Below are positions 42,875-51,588 of a DNA stretch of 64,000 bases, one piece after another. Origin of the DNA: Marseilla massiliensis (GTDB lineage Bacteria; Bacteroidota; Bacteroidia; Bacteroidales; Bacteroidaceae); contig NZ_JACJJL010000006.1 of the NCBI RefSeq assembly GCF_016899955.1, positions 104,081-168,080 on the forward strand. The letters run 5' to 3'. The notes under the pieces were generated by a model. The model saw only the letters and a program-made list of their open reading frames with translations, was not told where the DNA came from and did no database searches. Each line of letters opens with the position of its first letter. The first letter of the stretch is position 1. Both the position numbers and the translations under genes were made by a program.

Positions 42875-44137
42875 ATGATATTTGGAAATTATTTTCGTAT
42901 TGCAGCTTTTCTGCTTTTCACGGCAGTGGCGTGCCCACAGGTGTCGTCGCAGCCACGGCTTTTCGTAGGCCCCAACGAGCCGCTTGGCCGTGGCGTTGGC
43001 ATCCATCCGGGGCGCGTGGCATGGATTCACAGCCCCGGAGTGGCCTCGTGGGACGGCGAGACAGGGCTGTGGGTGGAAGACCGATGGAACGACCAGGCCA
43101 AGGCCGACGCCATGGTGCGCGAGGCCCTGGTGCAGCTCACAGGCGAGAAGTCTGCCAAGAAAGCGTGGCAGGCCCTGTTTTCAAACTTCAACAAAACCCG
43201 AGGGCGCGGGGCTCACGGCTACCGCGAGGGCGAGAAGATAGCCATAAAGCTGAACATGAACAACGCCACAGGCCATCGTGACACCATCGAGCTCAACTCG
43301 TCGCCCTTTGTCACGCTCGCACTGTTGCGCAGCCTTGTGGGCGACGCCGGCGTCAGGCCGTCGGACATAACGGTGTGCGAGCCGAGCCGGGCCATCACCG
43401 ACAGCATTTACGACAAGTGCCACAGGGAGTTTCCCGGCGTGGCTTTCGTCGACAACATCGGGGGCGACGGCCGCGTGAAGTGCGAGTATTACAGCGACAG
43501 GATAAGGTATTCCGCAGACAACGGGCGGCTGGCCCGGGGATTGGCCAAGTGCATCGTTGACGCCGACTATCTCATCAACAGCGCGCTGCTGAAGACCCAC
43601 AAGGGCCCGGGCGTGACGCTGACGGCCAAGAACTGGTATGGAGCCACCGACATAAACCTGCAGTGGCGGAAGAACGCTCACAACAATTTCAGTGCCGACA
43701 AGAAGCATGGCAAGCCGGGATACAAGACGTTTGTAGACTTCATAGGGCACAAGGACCTGGGCCAGAAGTGCCTGCTCTACATCATTGACGGCACTTACGG
43801 CTCGCGCGACGTGAACGGGAAGCCCAACCCGAAGTGGCAGAAACCACCGTTCAACGGCGACTGGTGCTGCTCTATCATAGCCTCGCAAGACCCGCTGGCG
43901 TGTGACGCCGTGGGCATGGACATGCTAATCGGTGAGTGGCCGGAGTTCGGCAGCTTCAACTACTGCGACGAATACCTGCGCGAGGCGGCCACCATACCGG
44001 CACCGGTGAGCGGCACCAAGTATGACCCGGAGCAAGACGGCAAGCCGCTCGACGGCCCCCTGGGTCTGATGGAGCACTGGAACAACCCCCAGGAGCGCAA
44101 GTACACGAAGCTCGACCTGGTGTATAAGAAACTTTGA
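42875..44137 (+). CDS. Secreted DUF362 domain protein
   Basis: A 420-residue protein with a signal sequence (about 1-25, ending VSSQ) when started at MIFGNYF. The DUF362 core is visible (EGEKIAIKLNMNNATGH, NSSPFVTLALLRSLVGDAGV, ADYLINSALLKTHKGPGVTLTAKNWYGAT, ASQDPLACDAVGMDML). No ferredoxin-type Cys clusters are seen, so it is the cluster-free export form common in Bacteroidetes. The biochemical role is unknown. It is followed 10 bases later by yaaA. Confidence 0.85.
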   Translation: MIFGNYFRIAAFLLFTAVACPQVSSQPRLFVGPNEPLGRGVGIHPGRVAWIHSPGVASWDGETGLWVEDRWNDQAKADAMVREALVQLTGEKSAKKAWQALFSNFNKTRGRGAHGYREGEKIAIKLNMNNATGHRDTIELNSSPFVTLALLRSLVGDAGVRPSDITVCEPSRAITDSIYDKCHREFPGVAFVDNIGGDGRVKCEYYSDRIRYSADNGRLARGLAKCIVDADYLINSALLKTHKGPGVTLTAKNWYGATDINLQWRKNAHNNFSADKKHGKPGYKTFVDFIGHKDLGQKCLLYIIDGTYGSRDVNGKPNPKWQKPPFNGDWCCSIIASQDPLACDAVGMDMLIGEWPEFGSFNYCDEYLREAATIPAPVSGTKYDPEQDGKPLDGPLGLMEHWNNPQERKYTKLDLVYKKL

Positions 44138-44147
44138 CGCTACTGAC

Positions 44148-44906
44148 ATGCAGATAATGATAGGATGCGCCAAGGATATGCGCAGCACATGCCCGACGGA
44201 GCTCCCGTTGCGCTCCGAGCCGCTGTTTGCCGACAGGGCTGCCGCCAACGTGATGCAGCTGATGGGGTATACGGAGGAAGAACTGTGTGGAGTGTTGGGA
44301 TGCAACGCGCAGATAGCGCGCGAAAACCGACTGCGCTACGTTAGGTTTGCCGATGGCGACGGCGGTCTGCAGGCTGTGATGGCATACTCGGGCATTGTCT
44401 TCAAGTATCTCGATGCCGGCAGCTTCAGCCCGGCCGACTGCGACTTTGCGCAGCGACACCTGTGGATAACGTCGTTTCTCTACGGGCTGCTGAGGCCCAT
44501 GGACGTGATAAAGCCATACAGGCTGGAGGGCGGGGTGGTGCTGCCGGCCAACGGGGTGAGCATGTTTGACTATTGGAAACCGGTGCTCACCGATGTGCTC
44601 ATCGACTCGGTAAAGGCCGACGACGGTGTGTTGGTCGACTTGGCGAGCAGCGAGATGCGCCGCCTTTTCGACTGGCGCAGGGTGGCTCGCGAGCTCACTG
44701 TGGTGCGCCCGGAGTTTTTTGTGCAGCGCGAGGGGCGGCTCAAGACGGTGGTGGTGTATGCCAAGATGTGCCGCGGAGCCATGACCCGCTATGCCTTATG
44801 CAACCGCCTGGACGGCGCCGAAGGGCTTCGTGGATTTGATTTCGAGGGGTTCGGTTGGCTTGAGTCGGAAAGCACGCCAGGCAGCCCGGTTTTCGCCTTG
44901 GCTTAG
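44148..44906 (+). CDS. yaaA: Peroxide stress protein YaaA (DUF328)
   Basis: A 252-residue protein matching YaaA over its length (MAYSGIVFKYLDAGSFS, WITSFLYGLLRPMDVIKPYRLE, LVDLASSEMRRLFDW, VYAKMCRGAMTRY). YaaA binds DNA and lowers free iron under peroxide stress in E. coli. The N-terminus reads MIGCAKDMR where many members have LLSPAKT, so that end is diverged. It is transcribed with the DUF362 gene. Confidence 0.9.
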   Translation: MQIMIGCAKDMRSTCPTELPLRSEPLFADRAAANVMQLMGYTEEELCGVLGCNAQIARENRLRYVRFADGDGGLQAVMAYSGIVFKYLDAGSFSPADCDFAQRHLWITSFLYGLLRPMDVIKPYRLEGGVVLPANGVSMFDYWKPVLTDVLIDSVKADDGVLVDLASSEMRRLFDWRRVARELTVVRPEFFVQREGRLKTVVVYAKMCRGAMTRYALCNRLDGAEGLRGFDFEGFGWLESESTPGSPVFALA

Positions 44907-44936
44907 TCGCGCCCGCCAGGACCGGCGTTTGTAGGA

Positions 44937-45023
44937 CAACAAAGCCGCCGCCCGAGGCTCACCCGCCCACGGTATGCGCTCTTGCATTGCGTGAGGGGTG
45001 TGCCCCAGGCGGCGACTTTGTTG
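44937..45023. terminator. Large bidirectional hairpin between yaaA and mutS2
   Basis: CAACAAAG (44937-44944) and CTTTGTTG (45016-45023) pair at the base, continued by CCGCC/GGCGG stems, with a branched interior. The A/T-rich base would give a U tail in either direction. It separates two convergent genes. Confidence 0.6.
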
Positions 45024-45039
45024 CATTTCCGTAGACCGT

Positions 45040-47589
45040 TCAACCTATGTCGACCACCGTTATGCCGGCTCCGCCAAACTGTACGTGCTCATCCCTGAAG
45101 GCGGTGACGTTGGGCACGGTGGCCAGATACTGGCGTATGAGTTGCCTCAATATGCCCGACCCGGTGCCGTGGAGAATCCTTACGCGGCTTATGCCCACAA
45201 GTATCGCGTCATCGATGAAGTAGGTCACGGCGTTGAGAGCCTCGTCGCCGCGCATCCCTCTCACGTCGAGGTCTTGCCTGAAGTTGAGCTTACGCTGGTC
45301 GATGGCTTCGCGCGTGCTGCGGCTGGCGTTGGCCGCCGGGGGTGACTGGGCGCTGTCTTGCTTTGGCGCATCGGCGTGCTCAAGCCTGTCGGCACGCATC
45401 TTGGTGCGCATGTCGCCGAATATCACAGTGGCCATCTTGCCGTCGACTGCCTCGACCTTGCCCACAGACGTGAGCCCTTTTATCCTTACCGTGTCGCCTT
45501 TCGATATGGTTGCCGCACCCGCGGCAGCCTTGGCAGCGGCAGCCTTGGCAGCCTCGGCGTCTTTCTTGCGCTGCTCCTCGCCGGCCGCCTTGTCGCGTTT
45601 GCGCTTTTCCTTTCGCTCCTTCCGCTCCTGTATCTGGCGTATCTTCTTGGCTATCAGCTCGTCGTTGGCCTTGGTGTCTATGTCGTTCACTTCCTGTTTA
45701 AACGCATTCAGCTCTTCGCGTATACGTTTCGTCTCCTCCTTCTCGGCCTGGCTCTCGCGTATTTCGCGTATGGTGTTCTCTATCTTCTTGTTGCTTTCGC
45801 GCAGCAACTCCTCGGCCTGCTCCTTTGCCCGGCGCAGTATGTCCTTGCGGCTTTGCTCAAGTTCCTTTATGTCGGCTTCGTAGCGGGCAATGCGTTGCTC
45901 AAGTGTCTTCTCGTGCTGGTGTATGGTCTGGCGCTTGCCTTCCCAGTAACGCTTGTCGCGAACGATGTCTTGCAGGTACTTGTCGCTCTGGATGTAGTCG
46001 GAGCCAACTATCTCGGAGGCGTCGCGTATCACCTCTTCGGGTATGCCCGTCTTGCGGGCTATCTCTATGGCAAACGAGCTTCCGGGTTGCCCTATGGCCA
46101 GTTGGAACAGGGCGCGCATCTCGTGGCGGTCGTAGAGCATGGCCCCGTTGGCCACCCCTTCGTGAGAGTCGGCAAAGTGCTTCAGGTTCTGGTAGTGGGT
46201 GGTTATCACTCCGTAGGCTCCTTTTGCGCAGAATTGCTTGAGCACGGCTTCGGCTATCGCCCCGCCGATTTGTGGCTCCGTGCCGCTGCCGAACTCGTCG
46301 ATGAGCAGCAGCGTGCGCTCGTTGGCCTGGCGCATCATGTGCTTCATGTTGGTTAGGTGGCTCGAATAGGTGCTGAGGTCGTTCTCTATGCTCTGTTCGT
46401 CGCCAATGTCTATCATGATGTTTTGGAACAGTCCGACCTTGGAACGGCCGTCGACAGGTATTGGCAGGCCGCATTGCAGCATGTACTGCAACAGGCCTAC
46501 AGTCTTAAGGCACACCGACTTTCCGCCTGCGTTGGGGCCCGATATGAGCAGTATGCGCTTGTCGTGGGTGAGCATGATGTCGAGTGGAACCACCTGTTTG
46601 CCCTGTTTGGCCAGCGATAGCGCCAGCAACGGGTGTATGGCCCTTATCCAGTCGATGTGGGGTTGGCTGCCGGCTTCAGGCTCGATGGCGTTGGTCATGT
46701 CGGCCAGTGCGGCCTTGGCGTTGATGAGGTCGATGGCCGCAAGAAACATGTAGGAGTCGATGAGCTCGGGCACATGGGGCCTGACAAGCTTGGCGAAGTC
46801 GGTAAGGATGCGTATTATCTCGCGTCTCTCTTCGGCTTCGAGCTCCCTCACCCGGTTGTTGGCCTCCACCACTTCGGCCGGTTCGATGTAGACTGTCTTT
46901 CCGGTGGCCGACTCGTCGTGCACAATACCGCGTATCTTACGTTTCAGGCCGGGCGCAACAGGTATGACCAGGCGTCCGTCGCGCATGGTGGCGCTGGCGT
47001 CGCGGTCGACGAGGCCCTCGCTCTGGGCTGCCCGCAGGATGCTGTTGAGTGTGCGCGAAATGCTGCCTTCAGTCCTGGCCAGTTCGCGGCGTATCTCGAG
47101 AAGCGCCGGCGATGCGCTGTCTTTTATCTTCCCGAACTTGTCGAGAATCTGGTCGATGCGCTGCACTATTTGCGGAAACGTGGCCACACCGTCGGCCAGC
47201 CGGTGCAGGGCGGGGTAGGCGTATGCAGGCTCTCCGTCGTCGTCGGTTCCATCGGGGCGGTTGAGGAAACTCACAATGGCGCAGATGGTCTCTAACGACC
47301 GGCGCAGGTCGAACAGTTCGTCTTCTTCGATGTGTGTGCCTTCGAGCCGCAAGCGGGCCACGCATTCCCTTACGTCAAAGAAATATTGCAGTGGCATTTG
47401 TTCGGCTCCGGCCTGTATTCGCCTGAACTCTTTCACCTGCAGCAGCCACTCGTTTATGGCGGCAGCGTCGTCGGTGGCTTGCATGTTGTCTACCATTTCG
47501 CGTCCGAGCTGGCAGAGGCAACGCTGTTTTAGCAGCGTCCTTATTTCGTCGAAGCCTATCTTCGTTTCAAAGTTCTTGGGGTAAATCAT
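45040..47589 (-). CDS. mutS2: Endonuclease MutS2
   Basis: An 849-residue protein starting MIYPKNFETKIGF. It has the MutS core domain and clamp (about 1-300), the ATPase with Walker A GPNAGGKSVCLKT near residue 365 and the Walker B region TLLLIDEFGSGTEP, a long charged coiled coil (about 510-680) and a C-terminal Smr nuclease domain with LDVRGMRGDEAL and ILHGTGSGILRQ. In other bacteria MutS2 suppresses recombination or rescues stalled ribosomes. The start is fixed by homologues and by the promoter, which lies right against it. Confidence 0.95.
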   Translation of the reverse strand: MIYPKNFETKIGFDEIRTLLKQRCLCQLGREMVDNMQATDDAAAINEWLLQVKEFRRIQAGAEQMPLQYFFDVRECVARLRLEGTHIEEDELFDLRRSLETICAIVSFLNRPDGTDDDGEPAYAYPALHRLADGVATFPQIVQRIDQILDKFGKIKDSASPALLEIRRELARTEGSISRTLNSILRAAQSEGLVDRDASATMRDGRLVIPVAPGLKRKIRGIVHDESATGKTVYIEPAEVVEANNRVRELEAEERREIIRILTDFAKLVRPHVPELIDSYMFLAAIDLINAKAALADMTNAIEPEAGSQPHIDWIRAIHPLLALSLAKQGKQVVPLDIMLTHDKRILLISGPNAGGKSVCLKTVGLLQYMLQCGLPIPVDGRSKVGLFQNIMIDIGDEQSIENDLSTYSSHLTNMKHMMRQANERTLLLIDEFGSGTEPQIGGAIAEAVLKQFCAKGAYGVITTHYQNLKHFADSHEGVANGAMLYDRHEMRALFQLAIGQPGSSFAIEIARKTGIPEEVIRDASEIVGSDYIQSDKYLQDIVRDKRYWEGKRQTIHQHEKTLEQRIARYEADIKELEQSRKDILRRAKEQAEELLRESNKKIENTIREIRESQAEKEETKRIREELNAFKQEVNDIDTKANDELIAKKIRQIQERKERKEKRKRDKAAGEEQRKKDAEAAKAAAAKAAAGAATISKGDTVRIKGLTSVGKVEAVDGKMATVIFGDMRTKMRADRLEHADAPKQDSAQSPPAANASRSTREAIDQRKLNFRQDLDVRGMRGDEALNAVTYFIDDAILVGISRVRILHGTGSGILRQLIRQYLATVPNVTAFRDEHVQFGGAGITVVDIG

Positions 47590-47593
47590 GGTG

Positions 47594-47624
47594 CAAAGGT
47601 AGTGCAAACGACAGACACTGCAAA
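47594..47624 (-). promoter_or_regulatory. Consensus promoter abutting the mutS2 start codon
   Basis: On the minus strand TTTG (47621-47624), 19 bases, TACCTTTG (47594-47601). The last G of the -7 box is only 5 bases from the A of the ATG at 47589, so the mRNA should be leaderless or nearly so. Confidence 0.8.
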
Positions 47625-47816
47625 ACAAACTTGTCGGTTTTTTGTGTTTGGACTGCTGTTCAAGCCTGCTTCGCACGGGGGTGACGCATGTGGCAGTGGG
47701 CTATATATTTGCCGATAAAACGGTTGTTGCTTTCGGCATTGCAGCGTTGCCGTAGGGCTGTGAGCCAGTGGCATTAAGGTTGGACACGGCTTTGATGATA
47801 GTTTTATGCTTAAGGA

Positions 47817-47855
47817 CAATCCCTGCGGATTAACGATTTACATCCGCAGGGATTG
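47817..47855. repeat. Perfect 14-bp hairpin downstream of the LRR gene
   Basis: CAATCCCTGCGGAT (47817-47830) and its exact reverse complement (47842-47855) with an 11-base loop. It lies 24 bases after the LRR stop on the minus strand. No U-run follows, so it may protect or process the mRNA end instead of acting as a standard terminator. The rest of 47630-47815 shows no gene. Confidence 0.6.
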
Positions 47856-47878
47856 CATGAGCCGGTGCTGTCAAGCTG

Positions 47879-50815
47879 TTACTTGACCATTATCTTCTTG
47901 GTCGTAGTGCCTATCTTCACGGCGTAGATGCCTGCAGGCAGGCTTACCGCATACTTGCCGGCTACATTGCCGCAGAACACTTGTGAGCCGTCGAGGGTGT
48001 AGATGGCTGCCTCGGTCTCGGTGGCGGCGGTGAATATCAGTTCATGGTTGCCGCTCTCTACCGTGACATTGCCGCCGGCCACTCCGCTGACAGAGGTGGC
48101 AACGGTGAATTTTACCATCACGTCGGTGGCCCTGATTACAGTGAACTTGTTGTCGGCAATGCTTCTGCCGTTGGCCTTTGCAGCCGACAGCTCATATCCT
48201 TCGTCGGGAGTTGCCTGGAGCGTAAGCACGCTGTTCTTCTCTACCTTGTCGCCGCTTCTCACCTCGTTGTTGTCGTTCGTGAACAGCCTTACGGTTCCGT
48301 TTTCGGTGTCGAGTATGGTTACGTAAGCCTGGTTGCAGCCGCTTCCGTCGCCGTCGCTGTTCACTCGCCATCCCTTTGCCGTGGCAATGGTTGTCTCAGA
48401 ATGCTCGGCGTCGTTGTTGTTGGTTGCATTGTCGTCGGCCACCCATAGCGTGTTGCCAGTGCCATAGCTGCTCTGCACCTCTTTCCATTCGTTGAGAGAA
48501 TAGTAGAAATCGTTGAGGGTGCATGCGTCCCAACCGTTGTCGCTGACATAGATAAGCGACAGTTCTTTCTGGTTTCTCAGGTCGAGGCCTGCCAGTTTGT
48601 TGCCGTTCAATAGCAGCGAACGCAGCTTGGGGTTGTTGTTAAGGTCGAGTTTGGTGAGCTGGTTGCCGTTTGCCGACAGTACTTCAATTTGGCTGTTGTT
48701 GCTGGTGTTGAGCTCGGTAAGCTGGTTGAGGGCCACGTTTAGCTCTTTCAGCAGCGGCATGCCCGTCACGTCTATTGCCGTGAAGCTGTTTCCTTGCAGG
48801 CTCAGTTTCTCCACTTTGTCGCATGCGCCGAGGTGAATTTCCGAAATCATGTTGCCCTTGAGGTCTATGTTTACAAGGTCTTTCTGGTTTGAGAGGTCGA
48901 TGGACGAGATATAGTTGCCGTAGGCGTTGAGGGTAGTCAGCTTTGGGCAATCGGCCACGTTGAGCTCTTCGAGGTCGCAATAGGAGCAGTCGAGGAACTC
49001 CAAGTCGGGCTGGTTGCTCACGTCAAGCGTGCCAATCTCGTTCATGTAGGTCTTTAGGGTGCGCAGGGAGCCATTGTTGCTGACGTCTATTCCTGTGATT
49101 CCGTTTTCGTTTCCAACAAACGGATAGCTTGAGAAGTCGGCATAAGTCACGTTGCCGCTGATGGTCACTGTTTCCCCCGAAGTGCCGTCTTCGTTGGCTA
49201 TCGACGTCGCACTCTTGCCTATTGTATATGCAACGGGTTGCCCGTCGCCCCAGTCTATGGTAATTTGCGTGTCGTCTTCGTCGGCCGCCAGGAAATACTG
49301 CTGAGGCTCGCCCCATAGAACTTCGAGTGTGATGGTGGGGGCGGAGGCCCTAACAAACACCGGCTTGACAGTTGCTGCGGCTGACACAACGAAGATGGTG
49401 TCTTCTACAAGTGTGCCGTTCACCTCAATTCCGCCGAGCTTGTAGCCGGCAGCCGGGGTTGCTGCTACAGAGATGGGGTAGCCGGGTTTGGCCGTCGTTG
49501 TGACAGTATTCCATGTCTGGAAGTCTTCGCCCATTTGCGTAAGGGCCACGCTGCCATTGTCGGCCGTGGCAATCGTGAGCGCTACCGGCGCCATAGAGGC
49601 CGTGTTGTCGCCCGTTACGTCGACCATGTAATTGTTGTCTGTGTCTTCTGTTATTAATGCCGTGTTTGATGTTTCGGCTCCGGGTATGCCCTCTATGAAC
49701 ACGTTTGTCCAGCGCGAACCGCCCACATGCGACGGCATTGCGGCAAAGGTGAAGTTCAGAGTCTGTGCGGTCATCCTTGCGTTGTTGCGCAGGTCGAGTC
49801 TTTTCAGGCCGTTGTAGCCTATCTCGTCGTGCATGTCGAGGAACTCTATTTTGGTGTTCTTGGCGCTCACGTTGGCAAGGTAAATCTTGCCTGTCAGGTC
49901 AAGGCGGGCTATGTCAGTGCTGTCTATGGTGATGTTTCTCAGCATTTTTATTTTGCTAACGTCGAGTTTCTTTATTGCCGTGTTGCTCACATTGACGTTT
50001 TGCAGGGCGGTGTTGTTCTCAAGCGACAGCTTTGTGAGCCGTGTGTGGTCAACCGACAGAGAGCGCAGCCGTGGGTTTTTGACGAGGTTCAGGCTTTCCA
50101 CCATAGTGTAAGACATGTGCAACTCTTCGAGTTCGGGGCATCCCGATACATCTATTTCGGCTATGCCGGTGTTCCCGCTGAGGTCAAGGTTGTTGAGCTT
50201 CGGGTTGTAGTCGCCTATGGTTATGTCCATCATGTCGCCGTTCTGTATGCTCAGGTAGTTTAGCTTTGGCATGCTCTTCTCGTAGAAATGCACAATGTCG
50301 CAGTTGTCCATGTGTATTGAGCTGAGCACATTATTGTCGGCAAAGACCACCGTAGACAGGGTGGGGTTGTTGTTTATGGAAAAGCTCTCAAGCTGTTCGA
50401 AGGCCATCAGGTTGAGCATGCTTATCTGGTTGTCGCTCAGGTCGAGGTGCGTCAGGCTGTCAAGGCCTCCGAGGTCGGTGCCCTCATAGGTGAGTTCGTT
50501 TTTTGAGGCGTTCAGTCTTTTCAGTGTTTTCTGGCCGTAGAAAGCCATCGAATTGGCTGCGTCTTCGTTGACCTCAAGGCTTTTCAGCGCCCCGTAGATG
50601 CGCACTGTGTCGCCGAGGAGCTTGCCCTGGATGTTTGCGTTGGCGCCCCAATAGGTTTTAGTGCCTTTTTTCACTTGGTTGCCATCGCCGAAGTCTACCA
50701 GCAACGTGTCTCCTACGCATGGCTCGGCACTGAAAGTGAACGACTCTCCGTACTGCATGTTTGTGCCAATCTTGACCCAACTGTCTTGCGCCATGGTGCC
50801 GACTGCGGGAAGCAA
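47879..50815 (-). CDS. Secreted leucine-rich-repeat protein with C-terminal sorting domain
   Basis: At least 978 residues. Two blocks of about 21-23-residue leucine-rich repeats (roughly 60-350 and 570-770; LDLSGNTGIAEIDVSGCPEL type) flank beta-rich modules. Another beta module and a C-terminal domain ending KIGTTTKKIMVK follow, like type IX sorting tails. The protein is probably exposed on the surface and binds host or bacterial proteins. The start is a problem: the reading frame contains a good signal peptide (KKILSLLSLLLPAVGTMAQ) that begins upstream of 50815, but no in-frame ATG precedes it before the stop near 50933. The coordinate given is a TTG inside the signal peptide. The true start is probably a rare codon at about 50845-50860. 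Confidence 0.8.
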   Translation of the reverse strand: MLPAVGTMAQDSWVKIGTNMQYGESFTFSAEPCVGDTLLVDFGDGNQVKKGTKTYWGANANIQGKLLGDTVRIYGALKSLEVNEDAANSMAFYGQKTLKRLNASKNELTYEGTDLGGLDSLTHLDLSDNQISMLNLMAFEQLESFSINNNPTLSTVVFADNNVLSSIHMDNCDIVHFYEKSMPKLNYLSIQNGDMMDITIGDYNPKLNNLDLSGNTGIAEIDVSGCPELEELHMSYTMVESLNLVKNPRLRSLSVDHTRLTKLSLENNTALQNVNVSNTAIKKLDVSKIKMLRNITIDSTDIARLDLTGKIYLANVSAKNTKIEFLDMHDEIGYNGLKRLDLRNNARMTAQTLNFTFAAMPSHVGGSRWTNVFIEGIPGAETSNTALITEDTDNNYMVDVTGDNTASMAPVALTIATADNGSVALTQMGEDFQTWNTVTTTAKPGYPISVAATPAAGYKLGGIEVNGTLVEDTIFVVSAAATVKPVFVRASAPTITLEVLWGEPQQYFLAADEDDTQITIDWGDGQPVAYTIGKSATSIANEDGTSGETVTISGNVTYADFSSYPFVGNENGITGIDVSNNGSLRTLKTYMNEIGTLDVSNQPDLEFLDCSYCDLEELNVADCPKLTTLNAYGNYISSIDLSNQKDLVNIDLKGNMISEIHLGACDKVEKLSLQGNSFTAIDVTGMPLLKELNVALNQLTELNTSNNSQIEVLSANGNQLTKLDLNNNPKLRSLLLNGNKLAGLDLRNQKELSLIYVSDNGWDACTLNDFYYSLNEWKEVQSSYGTGNTLWVADDNATNNNDAEHSETTIATAKGWRVNSDGDGSGCNQAYVTILDTENGTVRLFTNDNNEVRSGDKVEKNSVLTLQATPDEGYELSAAKANGRSIADNKFTVIRATDVMVKFTVATSVSGVAGGNVTVESGNHELIFTAATETEAAIYTLDGSQVFCGNVAGKYAVSLPAGIYAVKIGTTTKKIMVK

Positions 50816-50887
50816 AAGGCTTAGTAATGATAAAATCTTTTTATATAAAAATATTAAAATGGTAATGAATAGTCTTGAAAATTGCGA

Positions 50888-50917
50888 TAAAGATACTAAA
50901 AAACAATATAAAACAAG
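50888..50917 (-). promoter_or_regulatory. Probable promoter of the LRR gene
   Basis: On the minus strand CTTG (50914-50917), 18 bases, TATCTTTA (50888-50895). Each box is one base from consensus. It would place the transcript start near 50883, leaving a leader without any ATG. The surrounding 50830-51100 is AT-rich and shows no gene. Confidence 0.45.
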
Positions 50918-51107
50918 TGGTTTTAATATAATTTATGACGATGAATGCTGTGTTTGCCGTTTGCCAAAAACATGGGTTTGATGGCTTGATTTGTTAATCT
51001 TGCAGAATGGCTGGGCACTGCCCAACCTCAGCGGTCTCTCAATCGTGATTTAAGAAGCGGCGATATTTGTCTTTTTGTTTGGGCAAATTAAAAAACATAA
51101 CGAAAAA

Positions 51108-51139
51108 TTTGGCCGTTTCAAAAAAATGCCGTACCTTTG
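51108..51139 (+). promoter_or_regulatory. Promoter of tRNA-Ser
   Basis: TTTG (51108-51111), 20 bases, TACCTTTG (51132-51139), 37 bases before the mature tRNA. Confidence 0.85.
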
Positions 51140-51176
51140 CACTCGCTTTCAGAGGAAAGTGTTAAAGGTGACAATT

Positions 51177-51261
51177 GGAGAGATGGTAGAGTGGTCGATT
51201 ACAGTAGTCTTGAAAACTACCGTACCGAGAGGTACCGGGGGTTCGAATCCCTCTCTCTCCG
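51177..51261 (+). tRNA. tRNA-Ser (anticodon UGA), integration site of the mobile element
   Basis: Acceptor stem GGAGAGA/TCTCTCC, anticodon loop CTTGAAA with TGA, a long variable arm (GTACCGAGAGGTACC) typical of serine tRNAs, and T arm GGGGG-TTCGAAT-CCCTC. The last 12 bases belong to the 13-bp element core, so the tRNA stays intact after integration. Confidence 0.97.
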
Positions 51262-51262
51262 C
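51250..51262 (+). repeat. Attachment-site core, left end
   Basis: CCTCTCTCTCCGC, identical to 62474-62486, within the tRNA-Ser acceptor/T stem. Similarity between the two ends reaches further upstream (GGTTCGA). Confidence 0.92.
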
Positions 51263-51295
51263 AACAAACGCTGAAAATCAGCAGATTGCAAAACA

Positions 51296-51338
51296 AACAC
51301 CCAGTTTTACACCCAAGAATGTAAAGTCGGGTGTTTTT
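51296..51338 (+). terminator. Element-encoded terminator right after tRNA-Ser
   Basis: AACACCC (51296-51302) pairs with GGGTGTT (51329-51335), with an inner TTTTACA/TGTAAAG stem, then T. Because it lies inside the element, it replaces the tRNA's original terminator, which is now at 62533. From here to 51588 I see no gene. Confidence 0.75.
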
Positions 51339-51588
51339 GTTTTATTTAAGATAATACAACCACTACATAATAAAAGAGTAGCGATATTAAAAGAATCCGA
51401 TGAGAAAAGACTAATATTTATCTATCCATTCAGTTTGATTTTTCAGGACTTTACATCGTCCTGAAAGTATTTGTTATTGTATTCCAACGTCAGGAGTGGA
51501 TTATAATACAAGTTTTTTGTGTGGATAGAATTTCGTTTTGCTTAATGTACGAAAGTACTTATCTATAAACGCATGAAATATTAGCACA

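Noticed and set aside
47701..47760. Seventh 22-bp-phased array near the LRR gene
   Set aside because: One AAAACGG-like unit at 47721 is present, but the next is out of phase and poorly matched.
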